64,000 nt of DNA, taken from Symsagittifera roscoffensis (taxonomy: Eukaryota > Xenacoelomorpha > Acoela > Convolutidae). The DNA lies in NCBI RefSeq assembly GCF_963678635.1, contig NC_087063.1, positions 13,895,006-13,959,005 on the forward strand, in the 5' to 3' direction. The position numbers were made by a program, and so were the translations under genes. Under the pieces are notes generated by a model that worked only from the letters and a program-made list of their open reading frames with translations, was not told where the DNA came from and did not search any database. Shown in pieces: positions 1 through 11,105 of the stretch; within the stretch, counting starts at the first letter, position 1, and each line of letters begins with the position of its first letter.

Positions 1-419
1 TCGCGCGTGCGTAAATTTGCTTGTTACTCTACTTTTTTTACCACATAAATTACCTTTGCATCGTGAAATATTTCTCGTGTGCAAGACATGGTTCTAAAAA
101 TAGTAGAAAAATCTGGCGAGTTCTAAGTCTTTTTTTTGCATTTCATTTTCGTTAGATGGTTAGAATACAAAACATTGAAAATCGACTGGTTTGGTATATT
201 TTCACTTTGCTTTAGGCATCCTAAAAATGAGCGTTTATATAGATTCCTAAAGCACTGAAGCGTAAATATTGTTGAACTTCATACTGGTAGCACCTTTTCA
301 AAGAACTCGAAATTATTTCAGCCAGTAGTCAATTATTGAACTCTCAAACCGACTAAATTAACAGAGGTGTCGAATATCAGTTAAAGGTTGTCAAATATCA
401 GTTAACAATAAAACAAATT
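1..419. other. AT-rich stretch, no gene seen
   Basis: No reading frame of note, no RNA gene and no clear repeat boundary. It is ordinary AT-rich DNA leading into the degenerate repeats that follow. Confidence 0.5.
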
Positions 420-1530
420 GAAAGGCAAAACAAGGGTATCCGCTTGATGTGCAAGTAAAACAGAATGATCGGACCATATTCATTAAAACTACAAATGAAA
501 GTTCAAATTTTTAAGGTCTTTCTACGTGTTGTGATGAGAAAACTATATACAAGCTAAAAAGTTTGTAAATTTGGCAAAATCGACAACAGTTGTCTTCAAA
601 AATTATTTCAAACAAATTATTGTTGCACAATATTTTTTAAATTTTCTTGCCAGGGAAGTGAGAAATATAGCTTCTAAAACTGGTTTCCGTTTAAGTTTAT
701 TCAGCCTAAATGACCAACTTGATAAATTATTATCATTTAGTTCGGCCGAACTTAGATGAAAACCAATTTTTTTTCGAATCAGATTTTTTTGAAATTTTTC
801 TATGTCCAGCGAATCACGACTGCAAGGTTTTTAATATGATATATCACTCAACCCAGTCCGATGATCTTTTGTGGTACCTGATTTTGCGTGGAAAACAAAA
901 ATAGTAAAACCCTAAAATAACAAAGATAGCCGTTTACGTGCAAGTAGCACTGAATGTTCCGACCATGGTCTTTAAAAAACTACGTTATAGAATTTTTTTT
1001 CCAAGTTAGTGTTGTTTTCTGTGCTTGGTGTGATAAAAGGATCTGACAAAAATACAATTTAGGCATTTTAGACAATCATAGTAATATAGGCAAATTGGAT
1101 AAAAAAACTCTTTTTTTGAAAAATGACTAGAAAAATTATTTAAAAAAATCAAACAAAATTTTTTGAAGTTTTTGGTTCCCAAAAGGAAGCTAAAAACTCC
1201 AAAAAACTAGTTTTATTTGCTTAGAGTTATATTTTAAGGTCTTAAATTAGGCATAATTCAGATAATGTAAGCTTGCTTGCTCGCTTTATTTGCTCCAACT
1301 AAGACGAAAAATCAAAAATTTTGATCCGATTTTTCTAGACATCGAGTAATTTTTTTTTTGGAAATTTTGTAATGTGGTGCGAATCAGGACTGAAAGGGCT
1401 TTTATATGATTTATCGTTCAACCCAATCCGATGATTGCTTATAGTTTCTGAATTTTTATGTAAAAACAAAAAAAAACTAACACTTGAGTACAAAGTCTCT
1501 CCCCATTTTCCAAATGGTCGGAACCATACT
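420..1530. repeat. degenerate repeat R3, about 0.5-kb units
   Basis: Three diverged blocks share the order: a G/C-poor lead, a 'gtgcaagta' segment, a 'gtCGGACCAT'-like segment, and a 'tGTGGTACCTGATTTT' segment. They begin near 425, 917 and 1470. Related sequence recurs at about 50250-50450 (+) and, reversed, near 26430-26480. This looks like an old dispersed repeat in tandem rather than coding DNA; short frames inside it (571-904) have no recognisable product. Confidence 0.45.
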
Positions 1531-1540
1531 TGTCAACGGG

Positions 1541-1606
1541 CCGGGCCGCCCGTGGGCGTCAACGGGCCGGGCCGAGGTTTTCACTTTTGTCAACGGGCCC
1601 TACTTT
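1541..1606. repeat. GC-rich direct repeat island
   Basis: The motif GTCAACGGGCC occurs three times within 70 bp, twice extended to GTCAACGGGCCGGGCCG. Base composition is sharply unlike the AT-rich surroundings. No coding or RNA role is recognised. Confidence 0.7.
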
Positions 1607-2340
1607 TATAGAAAAATCTATAACTAATCTCCAAAATCTGACACTTTGAGTTGAATCCAAAGATCGGTTTTTTGGAATCTCGATTAGGCTTTCGAATAGA
1701 TATACGCGAATAAGTCCCAATTTTTTACATATTATTATAGCCCTTGGGAAAAAATAGTTGTTTTTTCGACCGTTTTTTGAAATATTTTGACTCTTTTCGA
1801 GAACTACCTTCCAAAATCTGACTTTTTGGGGTTGAATCGAAATTAAATAATGCGTGAATCTCTTCGGCTCAAACGCTTGCGCCCTAAGTTTTCTAACAAT
1901 AGACTGTTTCTCGGAAATGTCACGTTTTTGATTTGTTAATCGTTTCTTCCATTTTCTCGATAACTATCCTGCCAAATCTTATTTTATAGGTTTAATCAAA
2001 ACAACAGGTTAATGAAAGCCTACCTTAATATTTGGCTACGCTTATTTTTCTAGAAAACATCTATGGCCTTTTAAAAACTTTGAAACTTTGAGCGTTTTTT
2101 AAACGTTTTGAGTTTTCTCGAAAACTACCGTGACAATTCCCAGGTTAAACGTTCAATCGAGAAACCCGGTTCTGGGAATCTTCTCTATTTTAGCGGTCAT
2201 GACCTAATTTATGCAGAAAAGAGTTATGGATTTCGGAACGTCATTTTTTCAGACTTTGATTTCGGAACGTCATTTTTTTTGAGACTTTTGAATTTTTTTT
2301 TTGATTTTTGACTTCTTTTGTAAACTACCATCAAGTCTGA
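1607..2340. repeat. satellite-like repeat, locus A
   Basis: A block containing 'TCGAnAACTACCnnCCAAAATCTGA' (broken and diverged) followed by 'ttGAATCnAAA' recurs near 1611, 1798, 1958, 2118 and 2320, a spacing of roughly 160-200 bp. The same block appears in reverse orientation at 41200-42000. Units are strongly diverged; no protein is supported. Confidence 0.5.
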
Positions 2341-5229
2341 GGTGAAGTGGTCAATAAAAAAAACTGGATGATTACAGGCAAATTTGTGTATTTTGTGAAT
2401 TCTTAGCGGATTCCGCAACACGGATGCTCTCATTGTTCTTCTTTTGTTATTTTGTTTTCTTTGATTGTTCCGACTAAACTTTAACTTGTTTGAAGACTTG
2501 TTATTTTTTGTAAAGATGCAGCGACATTATGGTTTTAAAGGTATGATGTTAGCACAATGAAATAGATTGAGCTTTCCCGAGTGCATGCAAATTTTTTGAT
2601 GAAGTTTTCACACTTGTTTTCTTTCTTGGTATTTTATTGAACCTTGAAAATTGTGAGGTTTGTTCCGACGTGGCTTAAAGGTTACGCCGTTGTCTCTACA
2701 TCATAAGGCTAGCGGTCCGAGTCCAGTTCGGACCTTGTTTTTTTAGTACGTATTCAAATTGAGTTTTGTTCCAAAAAAATTGAATTGTCGGACTTAGTAT
2801 CTAAGCTTTAAAGATTTTTTTTATGAAATCTTTCGTTTTTCGGCTCGTCTTGTGCGCTCAAAAATTGTAGGCTTTATTTCATCCTCGTAGGTTTTGTCCC
2901 GTTGCTAATTTAATGCTTGAATATCTGGAGTGTTAGCCTAGAATGAACTTATATCGAGACATACGTACATTTAGATTTTGGTAGACCTAGGTTATAAGAA
3001 CTAGTTTTGTATATCTGGTAAAGTTTTGTCTGCTTAATTGCCGCATCACGGTTTTTTCTTGCCTTCTAAGCAAGTATCATGTTGGATGCAAGTGTTTTTT
3101 GTGGGTGGATTTCAAACTTTTTAATGTTTAACTTTTTTTCTGCTCAAAGATTGTCGGCTTTGTTTTTGCTTCATAATTTTTGTTCCATATTTAGTTGAAA
3201 ATTCAAATGTCTTACTTGGCACTCTCGCTCAGAACTCCTACTTGTTCAAAGCATAAACCATGAAAATTATGAGATTGGATTTTTTAGATTTTTTTTTTGA
3301 GATGTTTTCGATAGTTTTTTTTCCACTATTCGCAAAATTGTTAAATATTCTCCAACTATTATACCGATTTGACAAAAAATTGTCCTCCTAAATTGTCCTC
3401 ATCATATTTTGTCGGGGAGGTATTAAAGTAAAAATCATTCAGATTAGACTCAGTATCTGTCAAAAGATTTCCACTTTAAACCTTTTATATGTGATTTTAA
3501 CTGGTTTTCTATCCAGGTAGCGCTGATTTTAGTTAACAACCAAAATTTAGACTCTCAATTATAGCATATTTATTGAAATTTCCTATGATAAAAAAAAATC
3601 AACTCTTCGTCGGATTTTTGTCAAGTGTTTTAAACGGTTCAATTTTTTCTGAATAATGCATTTTGATTATCCTTTGAACTAATGTCTAAGTTAAAATCAC
3701 AACTTTGGAAAAAGTTATAGATTACAAAGCACAAGTCAACAAATTGAAGACGAATCAAAGAACTGCCGAGCAGCAACTTGTTCTCAAATTCTTGAACAAC
3801 TCAGTGGAGCGCAAGGCTGGTCTTGCCTCCATTGTCAGCCATTTTCCTGGCTGTTCGCTCACTGTAGTCCTCGGTTCAAAGAAACCCTCATCTTCTTCGA
3901 TGGTGATGGAATTTGGGAGTTCTATCTAAGTTAGGAGGCCACATGAGACTGTTTCTTGCATTTGCACATGTGTTTTGACCATATTGGTCGAAAACAATCC
4001 ACAGCAGAAAACATTTCTGTTTTGTTCAGAGAAATTAATATTGCGTAGCTGAGGTTGTTTTTTTTAAAACGGAAGAGAGTAACTGATGGTAGCGGACTAG
4101 AATTTAAAATGAGTTTAAGCTAAGAGCGAGGGATATTTTCAATTCAGATGCGTGAGTTTAACCAGTCAGAGAAGATTATCATAAAAGGGAACGTAGTCGT
4201 ATCCAATCAATTTCAAGCTATTTTTACGGAAATTTCTTACTTTTTCAAACTATAAGATAAATTAGAAAGTGTTTTAGGTAGTATCCAATCAACAAATTTT
4301 CAAGCATTCCACAGCCGTATTTATTATAAAATTTTCGCAAATCTCTTCTCTTGAGGAACTAATTCGTTTCCAAGTAAAAGTGTACACAAAAGAAATTGCA
4401 AGAGTAAATGATCATATACTTTCCTCCGTGCTCCGTCAGAATAAAAAAAATGCAGGTGATGTTCAGGAACCTCATTCAATAATTTTTTGTATATGATAAA
4501 AAAACGTTGATCTAGAAGCAATTTTTGGATTTCTGTAGTTTTTGGAACTTTTTGCGACTAAGAGACAATAATTTTTTGAAAACAAACGTCGAACGTCGTG
4601 ATTTTGTATTCCAAGATTTACACATAACAATTTGAGCTGTGGAAACCACGGTGGAATTGAAAAACAAAAACCGAATTTTGCTGGGATTTCTGGCCCATAT
4701 GGTTTCTGATTGTGGAATTAAGACGAAATTTAACAGTTTATCATATGAATGCTGAATTATCTTGAGATTTTCTAGGACAAACGTTTTTTTTCTCGTTAGA
4801 TGAAGCTACTCGGTAAGTTTGAAACTTTGAAAAGCTTCTATTGAGTAGGATTCTCTAAGTAAAACTTTATTCAGTGGAAGATTTTTCATACAATGCAAGC
4901 ATCCAAGATGTTATAAAAAAGCAACTGTTGATTTCTAATGTGTTAATTAGAAATTTAATTGAATTTATTTCGTTTCCTTTGGAAATTAAACCGTGGAAAC
5001 TCAATTGTTTTCTAATAAACGATTTTCAAAAAATTGTGCTGACTGTGGTTGGATGATTTTCCTTAATAATAACAAACAGAATATAATTATTTTTGACTTT
5101 TTTAAATCAAAGCAATAGCTCTATCATATGTTTGATTACTTGAAAAAAAAATTCTTTATTTCCAATTATTCCTATGTAAGGATCAATCTTCACTAGTTTT
5201 TGGGACCTTTCAAATCAATTGTTTCAGTT
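2341..5229. other. long AT-rich stretch, no supported gene
   Basis: Apart from a tRNA-like sequence near 2670-2725, I see no recognisable feature. A 74-codon frame at 3705-3929 (+) has a fairly protein-like composition (Lys/Gln-rich start, then LASIVSHFPGCSLTVVLGS) but no recognised domain, and could be an exon or element remnant. Confidence 0.4.
2671..2725 (+). other. tRNA-like sequence (possible SINE head)
   Basis: A TGGCTTAAAGG segment resembles a pol III A box, and GGTCCGAGTCC at 2714-2724 resembles a B box (consensus GGTTCGANTCC) with normal tRNA-like spacing. A similarly arranged sequence sits in reverse at 42518-42574. No clean cloverleaf is seen, so a tRNA-derived repeat is more likely than a functional tRNA. 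Confidence 0.35.
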
Positions 5230-7150
5230 TAGTTTTGGTACATGCTCAATCTACCGCGTTTTCAGATGCCGTTACTGAAAATAACACGAATGTGAAATGG
5301 CAGAACTGTAGTAAATTGTACAAAAAATCTCATGCAGCTCGACGTCGAAAAATCTAGTAACCCTGAGTAATTTTTTGTCAAGATTGTAATTACTGTAGTA
5401 AAATCAGCCGGAAATGATCTTCCATTCAAGCAAGATGCGCGTGAAGTCTCACTAAGTGAACAAAGAAAGTGTATATCGTGTGAGCAAGAGCTTCCATAAT
5501 ATCGCAAGAAAAATCACGGCTTGAAAGCGAGGAAATTGTTTTATTCTGTTGCTGATTTGAATAATATCTTGGAAGAAGAAGATAATAGTGAACAAAAACA
5601 AGTTGCATTGAAGGCCTGACAACACTTGTAAAACGAATCGAAAAATGATGCCGCAATCATTTTTCGAAACCATATCCTAATATAAGCTACTTATTGAAAA
5701 GCTGGATAAGCAGGTAACGGAAAAACTTGAAAGCGCAAAATTTTTACTACAATATATCAAAACCACCGCTTATCGTTGTTTCAAGGCTCATAAAAACAAC
5801 ACTTTCTTTGATAAATTTTTGTTGCTTTGTACTAAAGCAGATTTAACAACAAAAAAGAAAAAATTCATTCAAGATTTTATTGATCATTAATTTTATTGAT
5901 CAGCGGTTCAAATTGATCATTAATTTCAGTAATTTTGCTACGTTGCTCAAGAAACCATCCCAAAGGATTTCCAGATTTCGTGATTCTCAGAAATCATCAA
6001 TTAAAAAAAAACAAGTGAAATAAAAGTTTGTTTGATTTCCAATAATCAGTGGAACGACAAATCCAAAAACATCCATCATCCATATCGAGAGTCTTCAGTA
6101 ATTTTAGTCCCAAGTCGGGTAGTGATCCAAAACATTTCCGTGGTGTTCCGATGAATAAGTTACCAACAGTTGAAGATGTAGTTGAGAAAGTTTTTTGTTT
6201 AAAACATCGCTACCTTAGTTGGAGACTTCGTGGGTTGGTTAGCTCGGAGAAGTATTGGTAAATACGATAATTCAGTGACACTCCAGCTAAAACTATCAAT
6301 AACTTATCAATGTCAAAATATCGGCAAGTCTTTCGAAACTCAATTGCTTTTGATGTCCAAATTGCAAAATTTTTTTGTTAGGACGCAAATTATTCGACAA
6401 GCGTATTTTACGAGGCAAAAAAAAAGTCAACAAAAAAGTTTTCAAAAAATATACACTTATTTAAAAAACTGGATGGGTTGAATATGAGTATACTGAAAAA
6501 TAAACTGTTTCCAAAAATGTCCCCATTTTGATTTCGAATCGGTTTGCGTATAATGTAAAGTGATGAAAACGACAGAAATTTTAACCTGGATTGGGAAATA
6601 TGCAGACCCTTTGGCGTCAATTTTATCCAATTCGATTGACAAATTTATATTTTTGTGTCAAAAAGATCAACAATCCATAAATATTGACTCTTTGCCAAAC
6701 TTGAAACTGTTGGCTGAAAAGACCTAAATCGGAGATACAATCAAGTTTCTGGAAATTGAAGCTAAGTTCAAAATTGATTAGGTAGCTAAAATTTTTCAGC
6801 AACATAAACAGCGCAGCAGCTTCAAGAAAAGTGAAACAAGAATTTACGAAAAAATATTGTTTCAAGGACGCGGAAGAAACAGACACATCCACTCACATTC
6901 TCAGGATTCAAAAAAAATCCATTGACAAAATCTGAAGAGATATACCAATACTTGGCCAGAACATGGTCTCAACAGTAATTGGTATGCCATAAACCCTATT
7001 TAATCATATCTCATTCCCGAACGAATCAACTTCTTGAAAAGAAAATTGAACCTTCAGATATAAAGAAAGACAACGTTTTTGTTTCTTTCAAGTTCAGGGT
7101 TATTTAGCTGCTAGAACTTAAGCTGCTAGAATGAAATGTTTGGGTGGACC
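5230..7150 (+). pseudogene. family B DNA polymerase (Polinton-type), decayed N-terminal part
   Basis: Several plus-strand segments in different frames look like parts of one protein. They include a C-x2-C-like 'QNCSKLYKK' near 5300, an open stretch at about 5690-5890 (...EKLDKQVTEKLESAKFLLQY...), a segment at 6049-6230 containing HPSSISRVFSNFSP and HFRGVP, and one from 6230 containing LARRSIGKYDNSVTL. From knowledge of the family, this order and these motifs resemble the region preceding the catalytic domain in protein-primed family B polymerases of Polinton/Maverick-like elements in animals. Many stops and frameshifts make it a relic. The catalytic part is not here; related catalytic fragments lie on the minus strand at 17-19 kb and 30-32 kb. 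Confidence 0.55.
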
Positions 7151-8044
7151 GTTTACTTAAGATTAGCCATTGAGATGCAGAAAACAGTGAGATGAAAAAA
7201 TACTTCCATAGAAGTGGTTTGATACTCGGTGAAAACAACCACCGCTGTAGGATGGTTTATACAGCAAATTTGTATTAACTGCTTCCATTATCTAAGTCAA
7301 ACTTATTAACGAATCTTTCAGGGTTTGAAGAGCAAATATCCTTAAAGTGTAGACAATGAACTTTCAATATAACAAATAAGTTATTAAACAATTATAACCT
7401 TCGATGACACTTTTCACTTTGAGAAAAATATGAAATTTTTTTCCGTTCTGAACAAGAGAAAACTTACTGATTTTCTGTAGTATTCAACAAATACTTTGAT
7501 GTTCCGACCACAAAAAGAAGAAACGAAAATAAACTATAGCGCAGGGTGTAATTTTTCCAGCCCAATTTTGACTATCATTATAATGAAGCCTTTGCCCTAA
7601 TTTGGTTTTCGCAAGCTTTATAGGGTACAAAGAGTCGTAAAAAGATACCAGGAAAGACTGCTCTATTTTTTTTCAACTTTCAAGCAAATTCTATTAAAAC
7701 TAGTTGACACTGAAATGAAAAAAACTTCGTGAAGAAACTGTTCTGAACAGTTTGCATTTAAGAAAAAATCAATTAAAATTTATGGACACCCAAATTAAAA
7801 CCTAAATTGATGGCGCTTAATTCAATTATACTGCATTTTTAGCGTTTCATAACAAATTATTCGACCCTCACTCTTTTAGTTTTCGTATTTTTCAAACACT
7901 GGCAACGAAAAACTTGAAATTTATCTTGAATAACAAAACTATAAATTACAAAACAGGAATATTTGATTATTCTAAAACGTACCCCAATTTTCGAGTTTCC
8001 CTATTTAAATAGTTGTTGTATGAATTCTGAGCAACTTGCACAAC

Positions 8045-8834
8045 CAGCGCCATATCTAGGTTTTTCTCGAGTGGGGCAGATTTGAGTTTAAGTCCGTAGT
8101 GGCCTTCTCATAGAATAATTTCGGATAGGGTACACCCTCTGTTCGTCATGCCATCTTATTTTTGGCCGGATTGATTCGTGCAACTTCCTAGTCTAATACC
8201 GATCCTAATCTTGCTCTTATATTTCTAAGTCTCAAAAGATCTTGTATAGACTGGTATTCTTGCGAGGTTAGAGAAGAGGAAGAGCAACTGCTTTCTAAGT
8301 TAAATTTTTTTTCTCTGGCTGAAACTATAAATAGTTTCATCCTTACAAATTATTGTAAGTTTTAGTCATGGATTATCATTGATTAGTTCTAAGTATTTTA
8401 CAGTGATAGTTATCAAGAATATAATTGGATATGTTAAATACTTGTTTTGAATTGGTTCCAGATTTTAAAAAAAGGGAACGTTTTTAAGACTTTTTTCTGT
8501 TCTCTAGGTCGGTGGAAATGTTTTTCCGAGCTCGCACAAATCTACATATAAATTTAATTTGAAAACAAACAGGCCAAAAAGGCGTTTTTAGGCATTTTTA
8601 GAAAAATTTGACCAAAAAATTTGACCGCTTTTTCGGCACGCGCTTCTCCCTTAAAATTAGTATAGATTGGCACCAAAGGCACCTTTAGAAAAGTATTTAG
8701 GGTCAGTTTGCTAAAAATGGATGTCTAGATATCTTAAAATACTTGCAAAGGGGGACCCTTTGGGTCGTTAGGGGTCAAAACCCTGATGGAATGGAGAGCG
8801 TCCGCCTCAAACCCACCCCCTAAATCCGCTACTG
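8045..8834. mobile_element. hAT-type MITE in unit 1, 790 bp
   Basis: The ends are CAGCGCCATATCTAGG on the left and CCCTAAATCCGCTACTG on the right, imperfect inverted repeats of the CAGnGnCnnATnTAGG type. The flanks are TGCACAAC (8037-8044) and TGCATAAT (8835-8842), a slightly decayed 8-bp target duplication as made by hAT transposases. No coding capacity is seen. Repeat R1 (8107-8460) sits inside it. Confidence 0.75.
8107..8460 (+). repeat. dispersed repeat R1, copy 1
   Basis: Starts CTCATAGAATAATTTCGGAT and ends in GGTTCC. Four other copies are seen in the window (one reversed). It contains two adjacent short hairpins: one at 8318-8340 (GAAACTATaaATAGTTTC) and one at 8341-8359 (CTTACAAattaTTGTAAG). 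Lies inside the hAT MITE, presumably a nested insertion. Confidence 0.65.
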
Positions 8835-8950
8835 TGCATAATAACTATTTGTTTTTGTTATTGTTCAGACTGTGTCACTGCAAGTGACCAGAAGGATCTG
8901 TTGGTTAACTAGTATTTTTGCGACCAGTTCTTTTCTACGTCAAAGAAAGA

Positions 8951-9437
8951 TTGAAGCTAGGAGGGGGCCAAAAAGGCATCGTTTTAAAATCCTATTGCTC
9001 TGAACAATCAGACTATAAAATTATGCCTTTTTGATCCCTACAAGCTTCAAACTTTTTTTGAGGTAGAAAAAATTGGTCGATAAAAGTTTTTGACTGAAAA
9101 AAATTATTCTCAGCGCATCAATATCTTTTAGCTTTATGAGAAAAATCTCAAAAAAACTTTAAAACAAAAATTTGTCCAGAGAAAGAGCCACGTGAGCAAA
9201 AATGTCGCTACTTTCTTTGCAAGCTTGAATGGAAAATAATAAAAAATTTGTTTGTATTATTCGCTTTTTGAAATCGCCAATGTACCAGGTTTTACATAGT
9301 TTTTTATCTTCCACTTGGCTAAAAAGCAGCTTACAATGTTCAATCGCAATCATAAAGCGACTGGCATGACTGAACAGAAAATAGATTGTTTACGTAAGGC
9401 ATCGTTTTAAAATCCTATTGCTCTGAACAATCAGACT
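8951..9437. repeat. direct repeat pair upstream of the glycosyltransferase
   Basis: About 42-65 bp at 8951-9015 recur at 9396-9437 (shared core GGCATCGTTTTAAAATCC through GAACAATCAGACTA). The second copy ends about 90 bp before the glycosyltransferase start codon. The same pair is present in unit 2 (22631-22695 and 23121-23185). Confidence 0.7.
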
Positions 9438-9529
9438 AATCTGTTTGGCTTTACTGTACCGTGAAACCATATTTCGATTTCTGAGCACTTTCGAAAAAAG
9501 AATCAACATCATCTTTTTCATATCCGAAC

Positions 9530-11105
9530 ATGAGGTTGAAAAAATTTATTCCTCTGATGAGCACAATTTTTCTTGTTTTATTCGCGGCAGCAGTTTATTT
9601 TATATCAAGTAAGTTCATATTTATTAGGTGCGAGGGGACGTTAGAACGTAGCAACGGGTTTTTTGAACCCGAAACGTTCAAAATTTCGCGAACTTCTTAG
9701 GTCAGCAAAAACGAGACCACTTTTTGAACAAACATTTTTTGAACAATGTATTTTTGAGCACACGCACTGCAAACCAAAAACAAGTCTCTGAAATTTTCAA
9801 ATGCGATCTTAAAGAAGCAAACCGTGACGAAAATCAGAATTAAGAAATTAAAAAGCTCAAGACATTTTTGCTGTAGGTCTTTGAGGAGTTCTTGTACAAT
9901 TGTTTTTGAAAACTTTGACTGTAGGCTGTTAGAAGAATCATTTCATGTAACGGTAGCTATTTTATCCAACAAAGTTGCTTATCGTATTTTTAATGCTAAG
10001 ATGTAACTCTTAATTGAATTACAAAACTCAATAAACGATTATTTCAAACGGGTTTTTAATGGTGTAGTTTCTCACTTTTTAAGCGGGCTCAAAAATGGAT
10101 GGAACTTATCTACCACGTCATTTTTTCAACAACTTCATTCCAATCCAACGACCGATTTTAAATGGCACGCAACTTATGCTGAAACTAAATCATTTCACGA
10201 AAACGGACTCAAAAAACAATGAGCAACTTTTCTTTGTCGAGTCGTATGGGAAAAACACTATCCGAGGACGATGGATTTGTGCTATTGAAGCGGCTATTCG
10301 GTTTTCTGAGCTACCAGTCAAAGTCATAATGACGACATCTTACCTTAGCCTTTCGAGCCCTCATCTACGAGATTTATATCTCGAGTTTTACCCAAGTAAG
10401 GTGATGTTTTATACAATTGATGTTCCCAAACTGTTTGTCGGGTTACCGATCGAAGGAATGCTTAACGAGTTAAACTATACAAACAAGCATACGTACACGC
10501 ATATTAGTGATTTAATGCGAGCTGCAATTTTATTTAAGTATGGAGGTTTTTATCTCGACTTTGACGCGTTAACTCTATCCAGCTTGAAATCACATCGAAA
10601 CTGTGTGAGCATGGAAGGATACTCGAAGCCTTCTGAGAATTGTTCCTCGACAGCCGAACAAAATTCGAATCTGCTGAATAACGGAGTTATGCAATTTGAA
10701 GCGGGCAATAAATTCATGTGGAGTTATTTGGCGGAGGCAAAACGCTCATACAAACCAGATCTACGGGAATGGGACGTCGGCGAAACAACCATGTCGCGCG
10801 CGGCAGTTGAGACTTTAAATTTGACCAAAGGGTCTTCGATTCATAACTATTTGTCAACTGACCTCTCGATTCTGCCTTCGTCGGTGTTTCTGTTCCTAGG
10901 CGATAACGGAGCTCCTTTTCGTAGTTTCTACACAAATTTCACTTCAGCTGAATGGCAGGAACGTATAGCATGCAGCTCTGTGCTTCATCTTTCGGGTCAA
11001 CGTTCGAAAAATGCAAGGATCTCTGGTGATCCAAGACGCGATATCTACTCGTATATTGGACCAAAAGTATGCCCGACCGCTTTTTCAAACTTGAAGTCGT
11101 TTTGA
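9530..11105 (+). CDS. alpha-1,4-glycosyltransferase (Gb3 synthase / alpha-1,4-GlcNAcT family), two exons
   Basis: Likely transfers a sugar from a UDP-sugar to glycolipid or glycoprotein acceptors in the Golgi lumen. Exon 1 is 9530-9608; a GTAAGT donor follows; the acceptor is ...CTTTTTAAG at 10083; exon 2 is 10084-11105. The phase-1 junction keeps the frame and gives 366 residues, near the usual family length. The N terminus has a short basic tail (MRLKK) and a hydrophobic signal-anchor (about 7-26), as in type II Golgi enzymes. The catalytic core shows HISDLMRAAILFKYGGFYL then DFD (about 185-187), the metal/UDP-binding DXD motif of the DXD-sugar-binding family. A following NNGVMQFEAGNKFMW segment and C-terminal CSSVLHLSGQ fit the alpha-1,4-glycosyltransferase conserved region. 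Several N-glycosylation sequons are present. The exact sugar and acceptor cannot be told. No stop or frameshift is seen, so it appears functional. Confidence 0.88.
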
